A DNA stretch of 64,000 nucleotides from Schizophyllum amplum (taxonomy: Eukaryota > Basidiomycota > Agaricomycetes > Agaricales > Schizophyllaceae): positions 62,001 through 126,000 of the forward strand of contig VDMD01000033.1 of NCBI GenBank assembly GCA_007026445.1, given 5' to 3'. Both the position numbers and the translations under genes were made by a program. Below the pieces are notes generated by a model. The model had not been told where the DNA came from. It saw only the letters and a list, made by a program, of their open reading frames with translations, and did no database searches. This document shows, piece after piece, positions 10,501 through 22,140 of this stretch. The first letter of the stretch is position 1. Every line of letters begins with the position of its first letter.

Positions 10501-13500
10501 ATGGGAGTGGCACGATCTCGTATCAACAGAATATCGTCTACGGCTGCACAAGGATGAGCAGAAACGTCAGGCGTGAGTGTGTGAAGCATCCTGAAATGAC
10601 CTGGTCTCACAAATTTTCAGCATCATCTTTGAACTCATCAAGGGTGAGATGGCGTACGTGAAGGATTTGGAGAACATCGGCGTGGTCAGTCCCGAGCTCA
10701 ATATGCTTGTCATATCACATTAACCATACCTCACAGATGTACATCGAGCCTCTCAGGGCAGCGGACCCGCCTATCATTGCGCCGCATCGTTTGAATCAGT
10801 TCATCATTGACGTGTTCCACAACTATGCTGAGCTGTATGAGCACCACCGGAAGTTCTTGGATGCCCTCCACGCTGTCCAGCTCCAGCAACATCCGGAAAT
10901 CCGCTCAGTTACGGCCTTGATGTTCGACGCTGTACTCAATTTCCGCGAGGCATACATCGAGTATATACCGAATTATCCAGTGGCTGCGTACCGTATCGAC
11001 GACGAGATGGCGAACAACTTAGCGTTCAAGACTTTCGTGGAGGTGCGCATCGTCCTTGACTGCATTGCCCAGTACTAATCAGTCACAGCAATGCATTAGG
11101 CATCCCGACGCTCATCGACTTGACATGAAGAACTTCATCAATCGTCCAATTCCTCGTCTACTCCGATACGAGCTTCTGCTCAAGAACGTGCTGGAGGAGA
11201 CCCCGCCGGGGCACGAGGACCGTGACGAGATACCATCCGTCCTCGACCTCATCAAGGCTCTCGGCAAAGAAACGGAGCCTGGTGTCGTTTCGGCGAAGCA
11301 GAAAGTGGAGCTTTGGCGCTACCATTCGAATCTTGTGTTCAAGCCAGGCGAACTGGTCGTGCGTGTTCTTCGCCTTCGTTTCAATACTCGAGCTAAAGAA
11401 ACTCGGCCTGTAGGATATGGACCTGCTCGCGGACAACCGGGTGCTCATACACAGTGGCAAGCTCTTACGTCAGCCAGATACGGGCTTTGAGTTCAACGGA
11501 TGGCCGGATATGTTTGTTCTGTTATTTGACAACTATCGTGAGTGGTCCGGCTGCTGTAAAATTGTATCTCTCTGACGACGCCGGTGCCAGTGGTCATGAC
11601 TAAGCCGAAGGAGAGAGACGGCATCACGAAGTACAACGTCTATCGTCGAGTATGTTGCTGGTCTTCTTGCTGCGCCTGTATTGACTGACCTGGCGTGCAG
11701 CCCATTCCTCTCGACCTCCTCACTTTAGTGAACCTCAATGACCCACCCACTCAACGCGGTACTGGTCTACTGCGCAACTTGCGGGGTGGTCACGAGAACT
11801 CGCCCAGCGTACCGTCACCCGAAAGTGCCGGCGACTCGCGCATGGCCTACCCTTGCACCATTCACCACAATGGACGTCTCGGTGGACCGTATATCCTGTA
11901 TGCTGAGTCGGCCGCTGCGAGGAACGAGTGGAAGCAGAAGCTTGAAGAGGCGCTTGGTATTCGGAAGGTCGTGCAGGAGTCCAACAAGGTGTTCGAAGTG
12001 GAGACGCTCAGCGCGGACACGTTCCTCGTGCCGTCAGTGCTCGCCGGGCCATCATCCCCTTCCTACAATCAGGATAGTGCTTTACGGGCAGAGTGACGTG
12101 CTCCATTCCCTTCAGTAAGCCTGCTCGTGGCTGCTGCATAGACGCTCATCGCTCGCAGACACCAGTGACGGACGAGGCCTCGTTGCGATCGGCTGCGCCG
12201 AGGAGTATGGATAGGTTTCCGACATGACCCTAAATGTTTGTCCCCTGGCTACAGCGTGTAGATACTGACGACCGTCCACAGCCATGCGCCGTGTGTTGCA
12301 TCTCAAGATGGTCAGCCAATGCGCATGCTTGAAGATTCGGCATCTTCCTCGTGCTCGCGGACAAGGTACATTGTCGCTCCGAACGCTCGCGCTGACCTGA
12401 GTGCACCAGTCCCTCTTCGCCTATCACATTGAAGCGCTGGTACCGTCAACCATGCACGCCATTATCCTCGCAGGCACCCCAGAAGCTGAATGGTGCGGGT
12501 GCCGTTCAGTTCTTCTGCGTGGGCAAGCAGCAAGGACGCACACTGGTTATCTACATGAAGAAGAAAGGTGTAAGTATCTTCAGACGATCTTGCTTCGGTG
12601 ACTTATCAATCGCGCAGCTCGAGAGCATCTTCCGCGTACTCGAACCTGTTGCCGACAAGATCGGTGAAAGGACTCGCGCTGCGACTGGCTTGGGACACCG
12701 TCTCTTCAAGTCTGCCAAGTCAGAGTGGTTCCGAGTATACAAGGTATGGTCAACTCTTTCGGAACTAGAAGATGATGCGCTCAATAATTTTCAACCAGGA
12801 CTTCTTCCTGCCGTCTGAAGCCTACGACGTGGTGTTCCTCAAGGCGACCATTGTTATCATGTGCTCGAAGGGGTTCGAGATCATGAACATCGACAAGTAG
12901 GCGTGTCGGTTGAGACTGCTGATTGTATATTGATGTTGTTCCTCAGCTACCAGAGTGTCTCTATACCGTTGCGGGAGGACCCACGAGTTGAGAAGGTCAT
13001 CAAGCGTAGTGAGGCTTGTCGTCCCTTGGGCATGTTTCGGTCCGGCGATAACGAGTTCTTGTTATGCTACGACGGTAAGCCTGGTTCAAAGCTGTATGTC
13101 TCATGAGCTGATGTACGATTCTGTAGAATTCGGCTTCTACGTGGATAAACATGGCGACCCTAGTCGCGCCATCGAGACGATCGAATGGGAAGGGACGGCC
13201 CAAAGCGTCGCCTTCCACCCGCCCTATGTCTTGCTATTCGACTCGCGCTTCATCGAAATCCGTCATGTGGAGACAGCACGCCTCTGCCAGATCATCACCG
13301 GCAACGATGTCCGTTGTATTTGGGACGGTCGGGGGTCCGGGGACCTTGCGAACCAGCTGCGGGAAACCAAAGTCGACGAGGATAACGACCAAGAGGCGCG
13401 GGTCCACGCCGTCATGAACTCCACAGAGGCTGTGGCCGGTGGTCGTGGCGCGCGCGCCGTCGCACAGCACGTCTTCGAGCTGATCCCTACTGTTGCGTTG

Positions 13501-13638
13501 ACGCTGCCCGAGCCTGCGCCGAACACGATTCCAGGACATTCTCCGAACACGTCCTACGCATATATGCAACGGTCAAGCTCGAGCTCCTCGCCACCTATCT
13601 CACCTACGAATATGCGATCGACATCTTGGCGTTCATAA
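7563..13638 (+). CDS. ROM2: Rho1 guanine nucleotide exchange factor (ROM1/ROM2 family), DEP-DH-DH-PH-CNH
   Basis: Activates the Rho1 GTPase in cell-wall integrity signalling at the plasma membrane. Domains in order: a proline/serine-rich disordered N-terminus (SYTPSPPPPPPSQSP region); DEP domain about 9110-9420 (YSLLSHLAVQLRDKVPRG); a first DH domain about 9790-10560 (IIHKVIAKEETYLQDLDIVE, DLKHFLNRPSEHLQKYPVLL); a second DH domain about 10619-11300 (IIFELIKGEMAYVKDLENIG, DMKNFINRPIPRLLRYELLL); PH domain about 11400-12080 (YPCTIHHNGRLGGPYILYAE); and CNH domain about 12090-13500. More than ten small introns interrupt the gene. In the CNH part the conserved frame breaks near 12082, 12202 and 12336, each as if one base were missing from TTT, GG or TT runs. 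I read these as sequence errors rather than decay, because the protein is otherwise fully conserved. Confidence 0.9.
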
Positions 13639-13910
13639 CATGCGAGGCTGCTTCGGAGACATAACGGCCCCAGATTATCTATTGGACTAATGTATATTCC
13701 TTCACCTAAATAAATGTACATCATTCATCCTTCCTACCAACGAGAGACTAGCCTGGATCTCAAAATGCCTTCAGGCGTGCCGTCCCCTTCTACAGTAAAT
13801 TATTTTTGACGAGGGAGTGCCTGCTTGCTTGGCTTTCCGCACTGCGATTCCTGCGAATGGTTGTTTGCGACTTTGACGGCCAAAAATGCAAGCATACCGG
13901 AGACGAGAAC

Positions 13911-13999
13911 CTGCCCCGGTGAGACTCGAACTCACGATCTTGTGATGCACTTCAACATACTTAACAGTCACACGCCTTAACCAGCTGGGCCACGGGGCA
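13911..13999 (-). tRNA. tRNA-Asn (GUU) with 15-nt intron
   Basis: On the minus strand the 7-bp acceptor stem TGCCCCG/CGGGGCA, a D arm containing AGCTGGTTAAGGC, the anticodon stem TGTGA/TCACA with loop CTGTTAA (anticodon GTT), and a T arm GTGAG-TTCGAGT-CTCAC all fold. A 15-nt intron lies at the canonical position, one base 3' of the anticodon. Removing it leaves 74 nt including a G discriminator. The body closely resembles fungal tRNA-Asn. Confidence 0.95.
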
Positions 14000-14241
14000 G
14001 CTGCGCCCTGGCCCTCAGCAGGCGCCATAGGGCGTGGTGTGGCGCCCCAGTTGTTTCCGCGCATGAGGCTTCAAAGCTTCATACTTAGGTCAACGGCACT
14101 ATCAGCTACTCATACAGCGATAGTCAACTCCCCAGAACCGCCATCACTTTGAAAGACACGAAGCACTATCGAAAATCCCCGCTAGATAGCGTCTCATAGT
14201 AAGCCAACACTTCCCCAGCGACCTCTCCGTCTGCTGCACTC

Positions 14242-17064
14242 CTACCGTCCTGCGCGGCACCTATGTGAAGCCCCAGTGCGCACGAAAGCTTTCGCGTCGT
14301 CCGCAAGACGGTCTACCCCGTCGCCGCTCCACCTCCTCGATGTCGACGCCTCTTCAACTTTGAGGCCGCTACTCTCCTTTTGAGCCCTCGCTCGTTGCTG
14401 GTTGACGACGACGAAGCACCGCATCTCGCACACTCTCGCTGTCCCGCATCAACATGCCCAGCAGGATCGCAAGGTGTCCGGGTACGTAGATACGTTCCGC
14501 TTCGCGTGCAGCCACGGTCTCTGGCGCTTCCAGCGGATCGCTGATGCTATCCAGACACGCAGAAGAGCTCGCTGCATGCAGCGGAGAAGGGTGTCGATCA
14601 CATCATCTGGACAGATGCGTCAGTTTATCCTCCTCGCGATGGATTCTACTCACCATCCATGCCGTCGCAGGCTCCGAGCTCCTGCGCCAGGTTCGTCAAG
14701 AGAGCAGTGTGATGTATAGCGTGTCCTGAAGACCGTCGTCGTCGGGGTCTTTCACCGCTGGGTCACAACCTCGTCGTCCGCTTCCGCCTTCACCGAGTGC
14801 ATGTTCTCCATCTTGATCGCATGCCTGGCTTGTCGGCTCGCCCACGCCGTCCTGTCCGTAGCGCTCGAATCCGCGCACGCGCGCAGGAGCGCGCCCAGCT
14901 TCCGCACCCCGCCGGCACGCTCGACGCGCCGGCACCACGGCTTGACCCATGGTCAAGGTAGTCAGATGCGCAGCGCGAGATTGGGGAGGGCTGTGGTGGT
15001 GTCGGATATGACGTCCGCTCTGGCTTTGCCTTTCCCTTGGGAGGTGTTATTTGGAGCAGGCCCAGGAGTGCGGAGCTAGCCAGTCTTCCCCGTCCAGGAC
15101 GTCGGGCGCCGATGGCTCTGATGAGTTCCATTGTCCGAGGAGGAAAGAGTCGAGGAGGGACAGTGCGTTGCTGAGACGGTAGGTGTATCGGCCGCGAACG
15201 AGTCTGGTTGCTGGTAGACAGACATGACGGATAGAGTGACGACATCATGACACGGGAATGAGGTAGACGGGATGGCCGAGTCGGCTCAGTATATGAACGA
15301 TCAAAGAATGACGAACTCGCGTCGGGCGAGCAGATCTTGGCCAAGTGAGGCCCAAGGTTCCTTTACAGAGACAGCCTGCAAGACATCAGCCCATCATCTT
15401 CAGTAACGACGTCACATACGAATGCCTTCTCCTTCTTGCTCAGACGTACGTGGCGGGTGTAGGCCCATCGCTCAGAACGTCAAACTTCTGCGAGCGCGCC
15501 ATGACCCGGAAAAGGGCCTCGCAAAATCCAGCATAGCCCGCCAGATCGGCAGCGCCTGCCCATCCCGGCTGACCAGCGCGACAAACGACACCAACAGCGA
15601 GTCTAACAGCGCATCCGCATCCTCGCGCCGCCGTACCTGCACCAGCAGCGACAAACCGTGCCCAGACGGTGCCGAAAAAGTCATCCGCCTTCGTGCCTTC
15701 TCCCAAAACTCATCGTCCACAGCAAGCTTCTTCGCAATATCAGCGCGCTCGCACGGCGCAGCCCCATCGCCGCGCCCGCCTCCAGGCCCTCGAGCAGGTA
15801 CCCCGCCTCGTCCGCCCAGCGCCGCGCCTCGCCGCGCGACCGGAGGTCAGTGATCGACTTGAGCAGCGGGTTCATCATGTTGTCGTCGTCGGAAGAGGGG
15901 AGGTACATCGCGTGGAGGGTCGCGTATGGCACGCTTTCCGGTGCTTCCTCTGGTGGCGGTTCGGCGAGGGAGGAGAGGTCGAGGGGTATGCCGGCGGGTT
16001 CTGCGAAGGGTCGTTGGCGGCGGCGAGGGGGATGGCCATAAGGAAGGAGCGGGAGGCGCCGGCATATGTGCGGATGGTCTTGCCAGGTGTGGTGGCGGGT
16101 GTGCATGGTCCCTATGCCCGGGTCTTGAAGGGGAGGAGGGCGGAGATGAGGTATCCTGTACCGTTTGCCGTCTTGAGGAGAAGGGGCAGGGGAAGCGGAT
16201 ATGTTGGGCAACGAGTCAGCAGCGTTCAGAACCTTGCTGCTGCTAGAGGGCGAGTCAAAGATACTAGCGTGCGTCGTGGACGATATGGAAGACTCCGTCT
16301 TGGATCTGCCCAGCATGCGCTTGGACAGCTTCCTGGTCGGGGACGGCGAAGTGGATGGCGGTTGCGAGGTGAAGGTAGGCATGCAGAAAAGAGCGAGGAG
16401 AGATCACGCGCTAAAGTCTTGGGCCGCGCTGTGGGTGCTTTAGACGGCGATCGCTTGGGGCTGGTGGGTGGGTGTCCACGTTCATAGGGCATCCACGTTC
16501 ATACGGGCGTCCACCTTGGTGGGAGAGGGTGTCGCGGAGCGAGAGGCCTTCGAGGGACCATCCTTCAACTGGGTAACAGATGTCTGGACGGCCTTGGGCG
16601 GAGATGTTTGTGTCCTGCGCACGCGGGGGGCAGGCGCAGGGGGTGCATGTTTGGGAATGCCGTTCGTGTGCGGTTTCTCTACTGCACGCGATTCCTCCGG
16701 TACACGCGTTGGCTTTGCAGAAGACGGCTACAACAGTTCAGCTTCCATACTTCAGTATATGAGAGTTATATCGCACCTTAGCAGCAGAATCCTTCGCCTG
16801 CAAATCATCTGGGCGCCTGTGGCCTTGCGGGACTGGCGTGTGCGCACCATCCTTAACGACCTCGACCTCGATCCGCCGCTTCTTCTTCATATGCACAACG
16901 CCATTGTCTGCGAGCTGAGCCTCCTCGCTCGGCCTCTTGTGAGTCTCCCCAACGGGCCTCTTGTCGCGGTTCGTGTTCTGACTGGCGGTCGCATTCTGGC
17001 TGACTCTGACGCTGCTTTGCGATGTCGCAGTGCTTCTGCGAGTATATAGCTTCGGCGGGGCCAT
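14242..17064 (-). CDS. WPL1: WAPL-domain protein (cohesin release factor), frame disrupted in this sequence
   Basis: Wapl/Rad61 with Pds5 releases cohesin from chromatin. The start ATG at 17064 gives MAPPKLYTRRSTATSQSS, then proline/serine-rich linkers. Conserved WAPL blocks follow in order: KTIRTYAGASRSFLMAIP (about 16100-16040), MMNPLLKSITDLRSRGEARR then DEAGYLLEGLEAG (about 15880-15790), RRASAL then DIAKKLAVDDEFW, LLDSLLVSFVALVSRDGQ, FCEALFRVMARSQKFDVLSD, YTYRLSNALSLLDSFLLGQW (about 15160), and near the end IYVPGHLAILLGMLMRDSES with RLADDAKAFV. The blocks lie in different frames. Three of the switches are exact single-base losses, near 16387-16390, 15741 and 15523-15526. Either the assembly is missing bases or the gene is decaying; order and spacing are otherwise intact. 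Exact exon limits and the stop are uncertain. Confidence 0.75.
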
Positions 17065-17326
17065 GGTAACAATGACCGGTGATGGTGAGAGTAAAAGACA
17101 AGGTGTGTCCGGACGGTCTGTACGCTGTCGACCGTCCTGAGCAGTTGGGAGCTGATGAAATGAAGTGCGTGACAAGACGCGACGCGATTGTGACTGCAGC
17201 TGGCAAGCCACGTGCTGGACCTACAACAGAGAAAAATCCCGACAACAAAGCAGCTCCAAAGCTACATTTCGGTGCAGTGTGTCAATTATGTAGTGTACAG
17301 TATCGCTATACAGTGTAGCTGCGCCC

Positions 17327-18770
17327 TCATGGTGTCGCGATGAGAACCTGCAGCGGAAACCGTCAGTACATCCGACTTACCACCAATCGCCCACTCACCG
17401 CCGAAGGGGTCAGCCCGAGCTCTCGCAACGACTTTGACATCTCGGCTGCGGAGAATTGTTTCCTGAGATCATGTCAGCCACATATCTTGCGCTACACACC
17501 CACCTCCACTCACCTCGGGAATGTCTGCGTAAACGTGACGGTGTCGACATGCACATCGAGGGTCTGCGCCGCCACGAATTCAGCGACAGCGCGCAACGCT
17601 ATCGACGCATCAGCATGTTACGATCCTCTCCATGCCGCACGGCAACTTACGTGAATCGCTGGGCAGCGTCGTCGTATACTGTCCACCCGTCGACATCCTG
17701 ATCTGCAGCCTCGTGTCCTTGTAGTCCTTCCCAGCGACACCAGCCTGCGCCGCCGCCGCCGGCTTCGCCGAGGGACTAGCCGAAGGCGCGTCCACGATAG
17801 GCCTCCCCTCGCGCAGCGCTTTCTCCCGCGCGGCCTTCTCCGCACGCGCCTTCTTGTCCGCCTCAATCTGCGCCTTGATGGCCGCGCGCGCCTTCGCGTC
17901 CTCGAGCTTTTCTGCACCGGAATGAGACGACATGGTGGGCGTATAATGAGCGGGAACGCACCTCGCTTCTTCGCCTCTGCCTCCTTCTGCGCTTCCTTAA
18001 GCTTCAGGTCTTCCTTGATTTTGTTGAGATCCTGCAGACAGGTGAGCGGATGGCACGGGCGAGAAAGCAACGGTCCCTTGCCTTCCCTGTCTTGCGGCGG
18101 ATGGCTTCGTTGGCTTTGTCCTCCTTCTCTTGCTCCTTCGCCTTCGCCGCGCGCTTGATTGCCATCTTCTGCCGGAGCTCCTCGAGCCGCTGCGCCCTCT
18201 CCTCCTCCGTCAAGGGCTTCACCTGTGCATAAAGCTTAGCCGCACATCATGTTGTACAGTCAACTCGCATACACACCTCCTCTGTAGATTCTTCGAACTG
18301 ATCGTGCCCGCTCTTCTCGGCGTGGTAGTTCGCAAGTGCCGTATTCTTAAAGACCTTGCCACAGAGCGAGCATTTGATGCTCTGGCAAGCAGTGTCAGCC
18401 CTCATCCCATATAGAGCAAGTTGATTAACGTACCTTCGCTTCCGCCGTATCCACATTGATGCCAGCAGCACGCAGCGCGTCCGTGTCGTCTTCATCGACG
18501 TCCATCGCATCGCTCGGGCGGGATGACGCCTGCTCCGTCACTGCGCCCAAATCGGGCACAGCCTCGCCCTCATGCGCCAGAATATGATCCATCGCGGGCT
18601 GCAGCCCAGAGTTCCCCGTCGCTTTCAGGGCCCCTGCACAGGTGGAACACGCGGCGATGAGAGGGTTTTCGTCAATGCACGAACGATGGGTCGCATAGCA
18701 TGAGGTACGCACAGCTGACTCTTGCCGCGTCAAAGCCCATAGAGAGGAGGGTGTCCTTGTCGCCGGCCAT
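17327..18770 (-). CDS. UBX domain protein, UBXN1/SAKS1-like (UBA, C2H2 finger, UBX)
   Basis: UBXN1-type proteins bridge ubiquitinated substrates to the Cdc48/p97 ATPase. The start ATG at 18770 gives MAGDKDTLLSMGFDAARV, the first helix of a UBA domain, which continues in the next exon (ALKATGNSGLQPAMDHILAH). A C-x2-C-x12-H-x5-H zinc finger starts at CSLCGKVF and reaches HAEKSGH. A long charged helix follows (EERAQRLEELRQKMAIKRAA and further K/E-rich segments). The UBX fold begins at KDTRLQIRMSTGGQ and includes IALRAVAEFVAAQTL, VTFTQTFPR and MSKSLRELGLTPSAV, ending VLIATP with stop at 17327-17329. About six small introns. It is divergently transcribed from the Ubl-WLM protease gene, whose family also associates with Cdc48. 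Confidence 0.9.
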
Positions 18771-18988
18771 GGTGATGGAGATTGGGGCAGATGTGCAGGA
18801 GCGAGGGGAGTACGAGGACAAGGTGCGGTAAGCGCCCACGCGCCACGGACTGACGCGTCCCGCCACGCCCACGTGTGCGGATGACCGGGCCGCATCAGTA
18901 AGCGCCCTTCGGCGAGTCCGCGTCACATCTACCATGTCGCTTGCTGACCATCACCCTGCTCTTGCTCTTCACGCTTATCTGACTTGCA
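18771..18988. promoter_or_regulatory. Bidirectional promoter, UBXN1-like / Ubl-WLM
   Basis: 218 bp separate the two divergent start codons (18770 minus, 18989 plus), so both genes must take their core promoters from this segment. No canonical TATA box is visible in either direction. Confidence 0.6.
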
Positions 18989-20069
18989 ATGGATGCTAGC
19001 ATCACACTGCATATCTCGCACCGGGGCACACTGCACACGCTCAGTCTTCCTCCTGACTCCACCTGGCATTCCCTGCAGACGCACCTCGAAGAACTGACGA
19101 GGGTTCCCCCGTCCAACCAGAAATTTCTGGGCAAAGGACTGAAGAAGAGAATATCTCCAGACGACACCCTAGGTGCAGCAGGAGTCAAGGATGGTGTCAA
19201 GATCCAGATGCTTGGCCCGACGCCCGAAGAACTCGGCGGCATGAAGGCCGCGGAGGACGAGAAGGCTCGGCGCGACCGCATCATGCGTGAGCGAGCCCTC
19301 AAGCAGCCTGTCGCAGTGCGTCCTTCCTCTCTCGCACCCTACCCTACCACTCCCACTCACCCATTTCCTCAGGTCCGCAATACCGGTTCCTCCAGCAGCG
19401 CCAGCCTCAACTACCGCTTCCACGCCATCGCGCCCCTCCCCCACCTGCCCCGCCCCGATGCTGCACGCGCGCTCCTGCAGAGGCTCGCCGACGACCCCGC
19501 CATCCGCCACATCATGCAGCGGCACCAGTTCGCCGTAGGCCTGCTTACCGAGCTCGCGCCGCACGAGCACCCGAATCTGCTCGGCCTGAACGTCAATGCA
19601 GGGCAGGAGATCAAGCTGCGCATACGCACGGACCGCTACGATGGTTTCAGGCTCTACGCTGACATTCGGAGGGTGCTGTGCCATGAGTTGACGCATAATG
19701 TGCATGGGGACCATGATAATGATGTACGCCTCACGCCCGACGCGGTCTCCCTGCCTGTTGTTCACACATACTGACTTCTCTCCCAGTTCAAAGAACTCAA
19801 CTCGCAGCTCAATCGCGAGGTCACCCAATTCGAGTCAGCTCGCGCAGGTGGCGCACACCGCTTGGGTGGCGCGGGCGACCTGTACGAGCCTTCATCTGAG
19901 CTTGAGGCGGAGCCAGGCCTACGTTCTTGGCGGCAAGACGGGCTCGGTCACACCCCTGCCCAATGAATCCCCGAGCAAAGGCGGAGAGGATGCTGCAGGC
20001 ACTGTGTCTCGGTTGAGGAAGGAGGAAGAGGAGCTGGAGCGGAGTTGTGGGACGACAGGCTCGTCTTGA
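18989..20069 (+). CDS. Ubiquitin-like / WLM metalloprotease fusion (Wss1-related)
   Basis: WLM proteases related to Wss1 and SPRTN act on DNA-protein crosslinks and ubiquitin/SUMO-marked substrates. The N-terminus (MDASITLHISHRGTLHTLSL) is a ubiquitin-like fold ending near DGVKIQMLG. The WLM domain follows, with LGLNVNAGQEIKLRIRTD and the zinc-binding signature HELTHNVHG followed by DHD, that is HExxHxxH with a downstream histidine. Introns fit near 19317-19374 and 19722-19787. After EPSSELEAE (near 19912) the frame that ends in-line stops at 19970; the frame expected from the family (AYVLGGKTG ... RLRKEEEELERSCG) is one step away and ends at 20069. I take the longer reading. This break may be sequence error. 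It is head-to-head with the UBXN1-like gene. Confidence 0.85.
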
Positions 20070-20391
20070 TATATTGGTGCGAGTGGGGAAATTCAAGCAT
20101 GGACATCTGCTGTTGGATATATATATTTGTACTGTACAGTATCTGGATTGGTGAGGAATTTCAACTGCACCATGCACATCGAAGCAGATCGAAGCCTGCA
20201 CGACGGAATAATCGGTCCGACCCCGATCCCCATTGTTCTCCCTCGCAGCGTTGTGCTTACTCCCCACCCACATCAGACGCTCGCAGTGCGAACTAAGTCT
20301 GTGTGCGCGAGACTTCCAGTCCCTCCACATCTGCTAAGTATCAGCAGCTCGAAGCAAGATCACTCGCGCGTCGCCCTAAAGCACGCTATCC
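20070..20391 (+). other. Intergenic region upstream of the F-box gene
   Basis: 322 bp. It contains a run of alternating TATATATA (about 20120-20127) that could mark the 3' end of the protease gene. Nothing else is recognisable. Confidence 0.4.
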
Positions 20392-22012
20392 ATGACCTCG
20401 AGCCCCGGCCTCGCTATCCTAGACGCCCTACCCGAAGATGTCCTGTCTACACATTCACCTTCATCTCTCTCCATGACATACTCAAGATGAGGCAGGTACG
20501 TTCCCCGTCACCCGAGATACTGATCGTCTGACCCCGTCCCCAGGCTCCAGCGCGTTCAGTGCGCTTACCCACTCCCGCAGCCTCTGGCTCGACCTGCTCC
20601 GGCGATACATCATCAGCCAGGGTATCCCCATTCCCGGCCTAGAGAGCGCATTCAACCGGACTCTGCTGCCTCCATCGACTCCCTTGATGCTTCCGCCATC
20701 GAACGCTGCATTCGGCGCGCGCTACGTCTCCGGCGCGCCTGGACGTCGCCAGAGCCCACCCCCACGCGCCACGTGACGGTCCATGTACCCGACGACTCTG
20801 AATCTTTGGGCGCAGACCACGGTGACCTATGGCGCATTGTTTCCCTGCGCTTCTGCGGACGCTACATCCTCTCGGTGTCCTACACGAGCGGGATGGCGCC
20901 CGGAGGCGAGCGCATGCCGCTCGTGTTCCGATCCTGGGACGTGCAGGAGGAACCGCGTTGCGTATCTCGGATGGAGGTGCCCTTCAGGAGCGGCTTTACG
21001 TGGAATAAAGCGAAGCGACAGGGCGAACAGGACGTCGTGCTCGCCATCGTCCCTGCTTTGGCCGACAACTTCGAGTCAGCGCTTGAGACTTCAGTTTACG
21101 GTCAACCTCTAAAAGTCTCTCATAGGACACAGTTTTTTGCGCTCGGCGACGATGGGTCATTCCGTTTGAAGTGTACGAACAGCTCTCATGGGCCTCTGCG
21201 TGCATTGCATGGGAGTACGGTTTTAGCCCGTCATGAAACCGACCACTTAAGTCTGCGGGACTACAATATCGACGAGCCCCGCTGTCTCATCATGAATCCA
21301 CACATAGTACAAGTACGTTCGCAGAATATCTGCATCTTGCCATATTCGACTCAAGTACGTACATCCGACAGCCCGAGGACTACCTTACCTCCCACCTACA
21401 AGGCCGCCACCTCTTCGTCATTTGGGCTCGCAGATTGACGATATACGGCCTGTCGGAAATGCCGGCCGTCAAACCAGACGGCCAACCTCCCGTTCTCGAA
21501 CCCCTAGCGACCTGCCGCTGGCCATGGCCCATCGACAGCGCCCGCCTCGCCTCGCAGAGCACATCCGGCCTCACGACCTTCAACGGCGTGCCGGCAATCC
21601 ACATATTCTCCGATTCTCAAGCTTCCTTCCGTGGCCCGTCAACATGCTCCACCACTACCTGCTGTCGCCGAGCCTCGCTGACCCGCGGCAGCCCTACGCA
21701 ATGCCTCCGCAGGCGCGGGTAACGATCCCATCGCACGTGCGGCTGTTCTCGGTGGGCGATATCGCACTCGGCGCACACGATATGGCGGTATGGATCGATA
21801 ATTCGACGGAGGACGAGACTGGGAAACGGCTGGCGGGGGCGCTGCTGAAGGTGCCGCGGAACGACGAGCCCGAGAGCGACGTGCAGATCACGACGTTCGA
21901 TAGGACGCCGATGCGTGCGGCGGAGCCGTGGGTGAACGTGGAGGTGGACGATCGGGAGGGGAGGATCGCTGTCGGGTCCTTGGGGTCGTTCGAGTTGTAT
22001 GAGTACGTCTGA
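20392..22012 (+). CDS. F-box protein of an expanded agaricomycete family
   Basis: The start ATG at 20392 gives the F-box opening LAILDALPEDVL, continuing after a one-base frame break (about 20446) as YTFTFISLHDILKMRQ and, past an intron, SAFSALTHSRSLWLDLLRR. A second single-base break (GG at 20658-20659) is needed to reach IDSLDASAIERCIRRALRLR. The body carries beta-propeller-like strands (LWRIVSLRFCGRYILSVSY). The C-terminus has the family hallmark RFSSFLPWPVNMLHHYLLSP and PSHVRLFSVGDIALGAHDMA, ending at 22012. Likely an SCF adaptor with unknown substrate. Its 3' third is duplicated at 26146-26794. Tail-to-tail with an X-family gene. Confidence 0.7.
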
Positions 22013-22140
22013 GGTTGACGATGGGGGATTGTAGTCGATTTACCACATCTTTGTTGATATACCACTGGTGTTCAACCCATCGTCGCAATCCTCACGCAAG
22101 AGACGGCAGCGCGCACCACACGAGAGATGCCAGACATAGG

